64,000 nt of DNA from Pseudomonadota bacterium (lineage in GTDB: Bacteria; Pseudomonadota; Alphaproteobacteria; Rhodobacterales; Rhodobacteraceae). Location of the stretch: NCBI GenBank assembly GCA_020161615.1, contig JAIUPD010000001.1, positions 124,001 to 188,000 of the forward strand, given 5' to 3'. The notes under the pieces were generated by a model that saw nothing but the letters and a program-made list of their open reading frames with translations, had not been told where the DNA came from and made no database searches. Below are positions 26,413 to 35,600 of this stretch, in pieces. Numbering within the stretch: position 1 is the stretch's first letter; each line of letters opens with the position of its first letter. A program made the position numbers and the translations under genes.

Positions 26413-28331
26413 AGCGCGGCCTCGGCCGCGCCGTCATGCATGCCATGCGTGGTCTTGTCCCAGTAGAAGGGGCTGGACAGCATTTCCCAGATTCCTTTCC
26501 AGGCGGCGACGGCGGCCAGCGGGAAATAGAAATGCAGGCTCAGCACCCAGATCCTGAGCGAGCGGTGCCGTTGTTGCTGCAGTGCCAGCAGGTTGATGCA
26601 GAGGGAAATCACCTCCGAGGTCAGGAACAGCGCCGCGAGCGCCACGGTGGTCGCCGCGGACAGCTGGTCGGTCAGCGGGTGGCCAATGCCGATCAGCATC
26701 AGCCAGAAGCTCCACAGGATCGGCGCCAGCAGGAATTGCACCAGCGTCCCCAGGAACAGCACCTGCACCCCGGCAAAGCGCCAGGAGCCCAGCTGCCGCC
26801 ACAGCAGCACCGGATCGCGCATATGCACCGCATAGGTCATCGCATAGCCCTTGAGCCAGCGTGAGCGCTGTTTGATCCAGGGCCAGACCCGACAATTGGC
26901 CTCTTCCATCGTCACCGTGTCGAGAAGGTCGGTGCGATAACCGTGGCGCGCCAGCCGGAGGCCCAGATCCGCGTCCTCGGTCACGTTATGCGCGTCCCAG
27001 CCGCCCAGCCGTTCCAGGATCTCGCGCCGGAAGAAGAGCGTCGTTCCACCCAGCGGCACCACCAGACCCAGCCGCGCGAGGCCGGGCAGGATCAGCCGGA
27101 ACCAGGCGGCGTATTCGATGGTGAAACAGCGGCTCAGCCAGTTGGTGCGGGGGTTCACATAGTCCAGGACGCCCTGCACGCAGGCCAGATCCGGCCCGCC
27201 CCGGGCGAAATGCTCGACCACCCGCAGAAGCTGGTCGGTCGCGGGCGCGTCCTCGGCGTCATAGACGCCGATGATGCTGCCCCGGGCGAAATTCAGCGCG
27301 AAATTCAGCGCCCGGGGCTTGGTGCGCAACGGCGATTCCGGCACCGGGATCACCCGCATCCAGTGCGGCAATCGGCTGCGGGCCAGCGCGTTCCGGGTCA
27401 GATGGTCGTCCTCTTCGACCACCAGCATGACATCCAGCAATTCGCGCGGGTAGGACAACGCACCCAGCCGCTTGACCAGCCGTGCGGCGATATCGGGCTC
27501 GCGGTAGAGGGGCACCATGACGGACACCGGCGGCTTGCAGAACGGGGTGGCCGGCGGGGCCGGGGGCGGCTGCGCGGGACGGCGTAGCTGGGCGATGGTG
27601 GCGGCCAGTTTCATCAGCGTGCCCAGCAGCAGGAAGCCGACGATCAGGCCGAAAAGACCCAGGAACGAGGCTTCGGGCGCCAGCGCCGTGAGCACGGCCA
27701 GCAGCGTGAAGCAGGCGAAGGCGAGGCGGCTGAAGCGCGGGCCGTCCCAGATCCGACAGCTTTCCTCGGCGCTGACGCAGGTTTCGGCGAAGAGCCGCAG
27801 GGCCGAGCGGCGTGAGGCCAGGAGCGCGGCGTGCAGCGCCTCCTCGGCCAAGGCGGCCATGGCCACGGGTCCCAGCGCGGCCTCGATCTCGGCTCGGTGA
27901 GCCTCGAACCGGTCGGGCTGGGCGCAGGCGACCAGCGTGACGCCGCCGGCTCGCGACCAGGGCAGGCAGCCGATCTGCAGGCAGCGGCGGGGGCCCAGAC
28001 GGTCGATGAGGCGCGGATCGGGGCGGCTTGTCGTCGGATCAATGACCGTCGTGCCGAATTGCTCGGCCAGGGCGGCCATGATGTCGTTCTCGCTGGCCAT
28101 GCCATGGGCGCGCAGGATGTCGCCCAGCCGGGCCTGCTGCCGGCTTTGCAATTCCAGCGCGCGGACCAGATCGGCAGCGTGGATCGTGCCGCGCCGCAAG
28201 AGGATCGCCCCGAGCGGCGGACGCAACCGAGGCGTGGGGGGCGGGGAGAGGGCGGCGGCGAGCGGCCGGCCGCTCAGGCGCAGAGGTGCCTCAACGCCCG
28301 GCACATCGGGCTCCTCGTACGCGTGCCCCAT
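26409..28331 (-). CDS. Membrane GT2 glycosyltransferase with N-terminal MshEN/GSPII_E-like domain
   Basis: A 640-residue protein. Residues about 35-165 resemble the N-terminal domain of type II secretion ATPases (LGDILRAHGMASENDIMAALAEQFG), a fold that can bind cyclic di-GMP in MshE. Two membrane helices follow (about 200-250), then a GT2 catalytic domain with DAEDAP, TEDADLGLRL and the QRSRW motif of processive synthases. Four further membrane helices come at the end. It probably makes a beta-linked exopolysaccharide, perhaps under nucleotide control. The start at 28331 is preferred over GTG 28343 because of a G-rich site before it. Confidence 0.85.
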   Translation of the reverse strand: MGHAYEEPDVPGVEAPLRLSGRPLAAALSPPPTPRLRPPLGAILLRRGTIHAADLVRALELQSRQQARLGDILRAHGMASENDIMAALAEQFGTTVIDPTTSRPDPRLIDRLGPRRCLQIGCLPWSRAGGVTLVACAQPDRFEAHRAEIEAALGPVAMAALAEEALHAALLASRRSALRLFAETCVSAEESCRIWDGPRFSRLAFACFTLLAVLTALAPEASFLGLFGLIVGFLLLGTLMKLAATIAQLRRPAQPPPAPPATPFCKPPVSVMVPLYREPDIAARLVKRLGALSYPRELLDVMLVVEEDDHLTRNALARSRLPHWMRVIPVPESPLRTKPRALNFALNFARGSIIGVYDAEDAPATDQLLRVVEHFARGGPDLACVQGVLDYVNPRTNWLSRCFTIEYAAWFRLILPGLARLGLVVPLGGTTLFFRREILERLGGWDAHNVTEDADLGLRLARHGYRTDLLDTVTMEEANCRVWPWIKQRSRWLKGYAMTYAVHMRDPVLLWRQLGSWRFAGVQVLFLGTLVQFLLAPILWSFWLMLIGIGHPLTDQLSAATTVALAALFLTSEVISLCINLLALQQQRHRSLRIWVLSLHFYFPLAAVAAWKGIWEMLSSPFYWDKTTHGMHDGAAEAAL

Positions 28332-28433
28332 CGACACCCCCACACACTAACGCGAGGAGTCTTGGCGAGAGAAGGTTAACAGATCGTTAACGCCTTCGGG
28401 TGACACCCGGCGCCTCAAACAACCGGGCGGCGA

Positions 28434-28520
28434 CCGCGAAAAACGCGGGGCAGGCGGAACCGAAAGCCTGCCGCTGCCCGGTGGCACCGAGGGGGGGACC
28501 CCCGGCGCCGTGCCACCGGG
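28434..28520 (-). terminator. Array of hairpins downstream of carA
   Basis: Three inverted repeats lie in tandem after the carA stop, read on the minus strand. The arms 28477-28487 and 28510-28520 are 11-bp perfect with a G/C-paired interior. GGCAGGC (28449-28455) pairs with GCCTGCC (28466-28472). CCGCG (28434-28438) pairs with CGCGG (28444-28448) with a T5 loop. They may end carA transcription or protect the 3' end of the mRNA; no T-tract follows the first stem. Confidence 0.5.
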
Positions 28521-29693
28521 TCAGGCGGCGCTGGGGGCCTTGCGCGCGGCCATCGCGGCGGCGAAACGCTCGAACAGATAATAGCTGTCCTGCGGGCCGG
28601 GGCTCGCCTCGGGGTGATATTGCACCGAGAAGACCGGCTTGTCGGCCAGACGGATCCCGCAATTCGAGCCATCGAAGAGCGAGACATGCGTCTCGACCAC
28701 GCCCTTGGGCAGGGTCTGGCTGTCCACGGTGAAGCCGTGGTTCATCGACGTGATCTCGACCTTGCCGGTGTCATTGTCCTTGACCGGGTGGTTCGCGCCG
28801 TGGTGGCCGTGGTTCATCTTGACCGTGCGGGCGCCCAGCGCCAGGGCCAGCATCTGATGGCCCAGGCAGATGCCGAAGACCGGCAGCTCGGCGGCCAGCA
28901 CGCCCTTGATCATCGGCACGGCATAATCGCCGGTCGCGGCGGGGTCCCCCGGGCCGTTCGACAGGAACACGCCATCGGGATTCAGCGCCAGCACGTCCTC
29001 GGCCGTGGCCGTCGCCGGCAGCACCGTCACGTCGCAGCCCGAGGAGGCCAGGCAGCGCAGGATGTTCTTCTTCGCGCCGTAATCGATGGCCACGACCTTG
29101 TGCAGGGGCGCGGTCTGGGGCTTGTAGCCCTCGGGCCAGGCCCAGCGCATCTCGTTCCAGCGGTAGCTCTGGGCGCAGGTCACGTCCTTGGCGAGGTCCA
29201 GGCCGACCAGGCCCTTCCAGCCGCGGGCCTTGGCCAGCAGGCGCTCGATGTCGAAATTGCCCTCGGGGTCATGGGCCAGCGCCACATGCGGGGCGCCCAG
29301 CTGGCGGATCGCCCGGGTCAGGCGGCGGGTGTCGATGCCGCCGATGCCGATGCGGCCCTGCCGGGTCATCCAGGCGGTCAGCTCGCCCGCGGCGCGCCAG
29401 TTCGAGGGTTCGGTCGGATCCCATTTCACCACCATGCCCTCGGCCACGGCGCGCTGCGCCTCGTCGTCATCCTCGTTGACGCCGACATTGCCGATATGGG
29501 GGAAGGTGAAGGTCACGACCTGCCCGGCGTAGGAGGGATCGGTCATGATCTCCTGATAGCCGGTCATCGCGGTGTTGAAGCACAGTTCCGCCACCGTCTC
29601 GCCGGTCGCGCCGAAACCGTGACCGTAGAAGATGGTGCCGTCGGCGAGAACAAGGCATGCGGTCGGGCGCGGCTGCGCGGGGGCTGCGGACAT
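28521..29693 (-). CDS. carA: Carbamoyl phosphate synthase small subunit CarA
   Basis: A 390-residue glutaminase subunit that supplies ammonia to CarB for carbamoyl phosphate, used in arginine and pyrimidine synthesis. The N-terminal CPSase domain has FGATGETVAELCFNTAMTGYQE. The C-terminal class I glutamine amidotransferase domain shows the nucleophile Cys in GICLGHQMLALALG and His/Glu in QYHPEASPGP. No carB is seen adjacent, which is normal in this group. It has an isolated position with hairpins at its 3' end. Confidence 0.97.
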   Translation of the reverse strand: MSAAPAQPRPTACLVLADGTIFYGHGFGATGETVAELCFNTAMTGYQEIMTDPSYAGQVVTFTFPHIGNVGVNEDDDEAQRAVAEGMVVKWDPTEPSNWRAAGELTAWMTRQGRIGIGGIDTRRLTRAIRQLGAPHVALAHDPEGNFDIERLLAKARGWKGLVGLDLAKDVTCAQSYRWNEMRWAWPEGYKPQTAPLHKVVAIDYGAKKNILRCLASSGCDVTVLPATATAEDVLALNPDGVFLSNGPGDPAATGDYAVPMIKGVLAAELPVFGICLGHQMLALALGARTVKMNHGHHGANHPVKDNDTGKVEITSMNHGFTVDSQTLPKGVVETHVSLFDGSNCGIRLADKPVFSVQYHPEASPGPQDSYYLFERFAAAMAARKAPSAA

Positions 29694-29836
29694 CGAACGG
29701 CTCCTGTCTGTATCCGCCCGTCCTTACGGGGAAGGGCGGGGGGAATCAAGGGGCCGGGTGGCGGTGGCGGCAGAGGGGGAGGGGCGCGGCGGGGCATCGA
29801 GCCCCGCCGCGCCCCCGGGCTGCCGCCCGAACCCGC

Positions 29837-29885
29837 GCCAAGGGGGGCACGCCCCCCTTGGCAATCCCCGTGGATATTTTCAGCG
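29837..29885 (+). repeat. Interspersed palindromic repeat, copy 2
   Basis: A perfect 11-bp stem, GCCAAGGGGGG (29837-29847) and CCCCCCTTGGC (29852-29862), encloses a CACG loop. The tail AATCCCCGTGGATATTTTCA follows. It resembles copy 1 at 6796-6872 in order and orientation. It lies at the 3' end of the GNAT gene, so it may also act in termination there. Confidence 0.55.
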
Positions 29886-29895
29886 CAAAGATGGC

Positions 29896-30336
29896 TCAGA
29901 GCTTGATGTCGTAGGTCTTCCACGGCGTCGCGGTGGCGAGCTTGTCGTAGAGCGCGCGGGCGCGGGCGTTGTCCTCGGCGGTGATCCAGCGGATCACCGA
30001 CCAGCCGCGGCGCCGGCCTTCCTCGCTCACCGCCTCGATCAGGGCGCGGGCGGCGCCCGATCCCCGCGCCTCGGGTGCGACGAAGAGGTCGTCGAGGAAC
30101 CCGCCGGTGCTGGCGGAAAGCGGCCGGGCGAAGGGCCGGAAATGGGTGAGGCCGACCAGACGACCGTCGTCATCCTCGGCCACGAAAGCCTCGACCTCAT
30201 GGGTATGGTCGTGGATCCAGCCCCAGACGCGGGCCCGCATCGCCTCGGTCTGCGTCACCTGATAGAAGGCGGCGTAGCCGGCATAGAGGGCTTCCCAGGC
30301 CGGGCGGTCCTGGTCTTGCGGGCGGCGGATCAGCAT
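29896..30336 (-). CDS. GNAT family N-acetyltransferase
   Basis: A 146-residue GNAT acetyltransferase. The acetyl-CoA binding loop is visible as DLFVAPEARGSGAARALIEAV (Q/RxxGxG/A type), and the last helix includes ITAEDNARARALYDKLA. The substrate is not evident. The start at 30336 has GGAGG 5 bp upstream. An open frame extends far upstream but runs opposite to the inositol phosphatase gene and is not real. It is divergent from that gene. Confidence 0.87.
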   Translation of the reverse strand: MLIRRPQDQDRPAWEALYAGYAAFYQVTQTEAMRARVWGWIHDHTHEVEAFVAEDDDGRLVGLTHFRPFARPLSASTGGFLDDLFVAPEARGSGAARALIEAVSEEGRRRGWSVIRWITAEDNARARALYDKLATATPWKTYDIKL

Positions 30337-30468
30337 GGGGACCTCCGGTTCAGGGCGCCCGAGGCTAGCCCCGGGCGCGGCCGCCGTCCAGACGGGCCGC
30401 GAGGTTCCCCTTTCCTTTGGCGCGCCTTTCCCGTAAGGGCCGGGGCTGTTCAGGACGGAGCCAGCACC

Positions 30469-31260
30469 ATGCAGGGTAGCGCCAATCTCAACCTCATGAT
30501 CAAGGCCGCGCGCAAGGCGGGGCGCTCGCTGGTCAAGGACTTCCGCGAGGTCGAGAATCTTCAGGTCTCGGCCAAGGGGCCGGGCGATTTCGTGACGAAG
30601 GCCGACCGCGAGGCCGAGCGGATCCTCAAGGAAGAGCTGATGGGCGGCCGCCCGAATTACGGCTGGCTGGGCGAGGAGACCGGCGGCGAGGAAGGCACCG
30701 ACCCGACCCGGCGCTGGATCGTCGATCCCTTGGACGGCACCACCAACTTCCTGCATGGCCTGCCGCATTGGGCGATCTCCATCGCGCTGGAGCACAAGGG
30801 CGAAATCGTCGCCGGCGTCATCTTCGACGCTGCCAAGGACGAGATGTTCATCGCCGAGAAGGGCCTCGGCGCCTATATGAACGACTCGCGGCTGCGCGTC
30901 TCGGGCCGGCGGACCATGATCGAATGCATCTTCGCCACCGGCATCCCCTTCGGCGGGCGCCCGGCGCTGCCCGCTTCGCTTCAGGACCTCGCCCGGCTGA
31001 TGCCGGTCTGCGCCGGTGTGCGCCGCTTCGGCGCCGCGGCGCTGGACCTCGCCTATGTCGCGGCGGGCCGCTATGACGGCTATTGGGAGCGCGGGCTGAA
31101 CGCCTGGGACGTGGCCGCGGGTGTCCTGATGGTCAAGGAGGCGGGCGGGTTCTTCGGCCCGATCCGCGACGGTCAGGACCCGGTCGAATCGGGCAACCTG
31201 ATCGCCGCCAACAGCGAGATCTTCGAGCCCTTCGCCAAGATCATCCGCAGCCGCGACTGA
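30469..31260 (+). CDS. suhB: Inositol monophosphatase family protein (SuhB-like)
   Basis: A 263-residue inositol monophosphatase family phosphatase. The three metal motifs are in place: GEETGGEEG, WIVDPLDGTTNFLHGLPHW and NAWDVAAGVLMVKEAGG. Family members hydrolyse myo-inositol 1-phosphate and related sugar phosphates; SuhB in E. coli also takes part in rRNA antitermination. The start at 30469 follows a GGACGGAG site. It leads the YhaO/YhaN pair with a 93-bp gap; the gap contains short GC repeats but no clear terminator. Confidence 0.9.
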   Translation: MQGSANLNLMIKAARKAGRSLVKDFREVENLQVSAKGPGDFVTKADREAERILKEELMGGRPNYGWLGEETGGEEGTDPTRRWIVDPLDGTTNFLHGLPHWAISIALEHKGEIVAGVIFDAAKDEMFIAEKGLGAYMNDSRLRVSGRRTMIECIFATGIPFGGRPALPASLQDLARLMPVCAGVRRFGAAALDLAYVAAGRYDGYWERGLNAWDVAAGVLMVKEAGGFFGPIRDGQDPVESGNLIAANSEIFEPFAKIIRSRD

Positions 31261-31353
31261 CGCGCGGGGCGGCAGGCCGGGCTTGCCGCGGGCGCCGGGG
31301 ATCCCCATTATCCGGGTCCCCGATGTCGGGGCCTGCCGCTGCCGAGGCTTCGC

Positions 31354-32613
31354 GTGAGTTTCACCTTCGTCCATACGGCCGATCTGCATCTCGATGCGCC
31401 GCTGACCGCGTTGGCGCTGCGCGACCCCGATCTGGCGGCGCAGGTGGGCGTCGCCTCGCGCGTGGCGCTGACGCGAATCGTCGATCTGTGCCTTGCCGAG
31501 GGCGCGGCCTTCCTGCTGATCGCGGGCGACCTCTGGGACGGGACCTACAGCTCCACCAAGACCCCGCGTTTCCTCAAGCAGGAGCTGCTGCGCCTGCAAG
31601 CCGCCGGGATCGGCTGCTACCTGATCCGCGGCAATCACGATGCCATGGCCCGCCAGACCGGCGAGCTGGACCTGCCCGCGAATACCCATCTCTTCCCCGG
31701 CCGCGCGGGGACGGTAACGCTCGATCTGGAGGGGCTGCCGGTCGCGCTGCACGGTCTCAGCTTCCGCGAGATCCATGCGCCGGAAAGCCTGCTCCCGCGC
31801 TATCCGCCGCCAGTGCCGGGCGCTTTCAACATCGGGCTCATGCACACCAGCCTGAACGGCAGCCCGCGCCACGATCCCTATGCGCCTTGCAGCCTGGCCG
31901 AGCTGGAGGCGCAGGGCTACGATTACTGGGCGCTGGGCCATATCCACCGGCGGGCCGAACATCACGGGCAGGCGGTGGTGGTCATGCCCGGCACGCCCCA
32001 GGGACGGGGGATCGACGAGCCGGGATCGGCATCGGTAACGCTGGTGCGGGTGGGCGACGACCATGCCGTGACGCTCGAACAACGCTCGGTCGCCTGCCTG
32101 CGTTTCGACCGGCTGACCGTGGATTGCGCGGGGCTTGAGGATTGGGCCGATCTGCTGGCGACGCTGGAGGCGGCGCTGCGCGCGGCAGGCGCCGCCCCGC
32201 GGCCCGAGGATCACCTGGTGCTGCGCCCGGTGCTGGAGGGGGCGACGCCGCTGGGCTGGCGCATCGAGCGCGACCTTGATCGCCTGACCGAGGAGGCGCG
32301 GGCCTTCGCCGCCGGGGCCGGGGTCTGGATCGACAAGCTGGAGCTTCGCCTCGACCGCGCGGCCGAGGCGCAGGGCGCGGCCGAGGCGCTGCCCGAGGAA
32401 CTGGTGCGCAGCGTGCTCGAGGATCTGCCGCAGGATCCGGCGCTGATCCAGGCCCTGACTGCCGCCGCCCAGGAACTGCTCAAGGACCTACCCGCCGAAT
32501 TGCGCGACCTCCTGGGTCAGGACGAGGCCGATCTGCCGCGCCGTTGTCAGGAATTGCTGGCCAAGGGTGCCCCCCTCATCCTGTCCAGCCTCTCGGCCGG
32601 CGAGGAGGCGTGA
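31354..32613 (+). CDS. Metallophosphoesterase, YhaO/SbcD-like DNA exonuclease
   Basis: A 419-residue calcineurin-like phosphoesterase of the YhaO type. All five motifs are present: HTADLHLDAP, AGDLWDG, IRGNHDA, MHTSLNG and LGHIHRRA. This set is shared with SbcD and Mre11 nucleases. A C-terminal helical region probably binds the partner ATPase. The start is GTG at 31354. The stop overlaps the downstream ATPase start (TGATG), so the two proteins are made together, a typical YhaO-YhaN pair related to SbcCD. Confidence 0.9.
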   Translation: MSFTFVHTADLHLDAPLTALALRDPDLAAQVGVASRVALTRIVDLCLAEGAAFLLIAGDLWDGTYSSTKTPRFLKQELLRLQAAGIGCYLIRGNHDAMARQTGELDLPANTHLFPGRAGTVTLDLEGLPVALHGLSFREIHAPESLLPRYPPPVPGAFNIGLMHTSLNGSPRHDPYAPCSLAELEAQGYDYWALGHIHRRAEHHGQAVVVMPGTPQGRGIDEPGSASVTLVRVGDDHAVTLEQRSVACLRFDRLTVDCAGLEDWADLLATLEAALRAAGAAPRPEDHLVLRPVLEGATPLGWRIERDLDRLTEEARAFAAGAGVWIDKLELRLDRAAEAQGAAEALPEELVRSVLEDLPQDPALIQALTAAAQELLKDLPAELRDLLGQDEADLPRRCQELLAKGAPLILSSLSAGEEA

Positions 32614-35600
32614 TGCGGCTCGACCGGCTGGACCTGACCCGCTACGGTCGCTTTACCGATCGCAGCCTGACCTTCGATCCGCCCGCCCCGGGCGAGCCCG
32701 ATCTGCACGTGATCTACGGCCCCAACGAGGCGGGGAAATCGACGCTGTTCGCGGCCTGGCTCGATTTCCTGTTCGGCATCCCGCTGCGCACCCGCTACGA
32801 CTTTCGCCATGCCGGGCCCAGCCTGCAGATCGGCGCCGCGCTCCGCCATGCCGGCGGGACGCTGGACCTCAGGCGGCTGAAACGCAACAGCGGCAGCCTG
32901 CTCGACCGCTACGACGCGCCCGTGCCCGAAGCAGTCTTGCAGGGCGCGTTGGGCGGCCTCTCGCGCGAGGGGTATTCGGCGATGTTCTCGCTCGATGACG
33001 AGACGCTGGAACAGGGCGGCGACAGCATTCTGGCCAGCCGTGGCGATCTGGGCGAGATGCTGTTTTCCGCCAGTGCCGGGCTTTCGGGCCTGGCGCCGCA
33101 ACTGGAAAACCTGCGCGCGGGGCTGGACGAGTTCCATCGCAGCGGCAAGCGCAGCGGCGGGCTGCACGAGGCCAAACGGCAACTGGCCGACCTCGAGCGG
33201 CAGCGCCGCGCGGTCGAGGTCTCGGCCAGCGCACTGCAGAAGCTTGCCCGCGAGGCCGAGGCGGCCGGTCAGGCCTGGCAGGCGGCGCGGGCGCGCGAGG
33301 ACGAGGCGCAGGCGGCGCTGGAGCGGTTGCAGCAGCTCGCCCGGACCTTGCCGCTGCTGGCCCGCCGCGCCCGGCTGGCGGCGCAGCTTGACCCCCTCGC
33401 CGGGCTGCCCGACGCGACGCCCGAGCAGCAGCGGCTGGCCGAGACGATCGAGGCCGAACGGCGCGACATCGGCACCCGCATCGCGGATCGTATCGAGCGC
33501 TGCAAGGGGTTGCAGGATCAGCACGACGCCTTGCCGCGGGACGACGCAGTGCTGGCCGCAGCCCCGGCCATCGAGGCGGCCGAGGCGCTGCGAGCCGAGC
33601 ATGACGCGGCGCAAAAGGACCTGCCTCGCCGCGAGGATGAAGCTGCCGAGGGCGCGGCGCGGATCCGGGGTCTGCTGGCGCAACTGGGCCACAGCGGCGC
33701 GGATCCGGCGGCGCTCTGCCTGCCCGAGGCAGCGTTGTCCGCCCTGCGCGCGCTGCTCGCGGCGCGATCCGGCCTGCAGGGTGCGGTGCGCAGCGCTGCG
33801 GCGGAAAGGGCCAAGGCCGCCGCCCGCCTCGACAGCGAGCGCGCCGAAACCGAAGATCCCGGCCCTGCCGAAGAGGAGGCGGCGCTGGCGACCCTTTTGA
33901 CCCGCTTGCGGGCCCAGGACCCGGCCGGGGCGCTGGCCCGGGCGCAGCGTGGCGCCGACGAGGCCCGGGAGCGGGCCGGTCAGGCTCTGGCCGCGCTGGC
34001 ACCCTGGCGCGGGACCGGCGCCGCGCTGGCAGCGCAGGAGGTGCCGGGCGCCCGTCAGCTCGACGACTGGGCCAGGGCCGCCGAGGCCGCGCGGCAGGCC
34101 CGGGCCGATGCGGGGCGTGAGGTGGCGGCGCTGGGCGCCCGGATCGGCCGGATGGACGCCGAGGCTGCGGCGCGCGCGGCAGGGCAGGGCGGCCTCACCC
34201 TGGCCGATGCCGCGCAGGCCCGCACCCGGCGCGAGGCCCTCTGGGCCGCGCATCGTAGCGCTCTCACCGCCGAAAGCGCCGCGCTTTTCGAGGCGGCACT
34301 GCGCGAGGATGACCGGATTTCGGCCGCGCTGGCCGAGGCCTTGGCCGAGGGCCGCCATGCGGCGCAGCGTCAGGCGGAGCGGTCGGCGCTGGTCGACCAG
34401 CAGCGGGCGGCCGAGGCGGCGTTGGCGCAGGCCGACGCCGGGCTTTCCGCTGCCGAGGGCGCGGTGGGCGAGGTGGCGGCGGCGCTGGGCCTGCCGGGCG
34501 CCGATCTGGGGGCGCTTCGGCTCTTCCTCGACCAGCGCGGGCAGGCGCTGGCGGCGCTGGCGGCCCTGCAGGCGGCCGAAACCGGGGTCACGCGGGCCGC
34601 CGAGGCCCGGGACGAGGGTGCTCGGGTCTTGGCCGGGATGCTGGGCCGCCCCGCGGAGGAAGGTTTCGAGGCCCTGCTGGCCCGCGCCGTGGCCCGGACC
34701 GAAGCCGCCGAACGCCGCCGCGACGCCCGCCGCCATCTGGCCGCGCTGCAAGCCGAACTGCGCGCGCGTCAGCAGGCCGAAGCCGAGGCGAAAGCCGCGC
34801 TCGACCGCTGGCGCGCGGAATGGGCGGAGGTCAGCCGGCAGACGCTATTGGCCCAGCGGGCCGAGGATGACGCAGGCCTCGGCACGGTGCTGGACCTTCT
34901 GGACCGGCTCGGCGCCGAATACCGCGCTTCCGAGGCGCTGGGCGACCGGATCGCCAAGATGCAGGCCAACCGGCAGCGGTTTCAGAGCGCCAAGGCCGCG
35001 GTTCTGACGGCGCTGGGGGCGGAGGTGGGCACGCCCTGGGCTGCCGTCCAGCACCGTCTGCGCCAGGAGCAGGATGCCGCGCGGGACCGCGAGTTGCTGG
35101 ACCGGCAACTCGCGCAGGAAAGGCGGCAGGACAGCGTGGACCGCCAATCCCTCGCCACCCGTGAGGCCGAGGCCGAGCGGTTGGGTGCCGCGCTTGGCTG
35201 GACCCCGGGCGACGAGTCGCTGGTCGCGCATGTCGGGCGCTGCCGGACGGCCGCGGCGCTGCGGCAGGAACTGGCGGCGCTGGACATCGAGTTGCAAGAC
35301 CTGCCCCGGCCGCAGGAGGGCGAGGACGAGGCGAGCGTCAAGACAACGGTCGCCCGCCTGCGCGCCGAACTTGTGGTCCTGCGGCATGACACCGAGGCGC
35401 GGCTGGCCGAAAACCTGGAGGCCCGCCGCCGGCTGGAAGACGTGGGCGGCGACGATGCGCTGGCCCGGATCGTCGCCGAGCGCGAGACGCTGCTGCTGGA
35501 CCTGCGCGAGCGGGCCGAGGCGCATCTGGCACGGCGCTTCGGTCTCATCGCCTTCGAAGCTGGGCTGCGCCGTTACCGCGACCACCACCGCAGCGGCATG

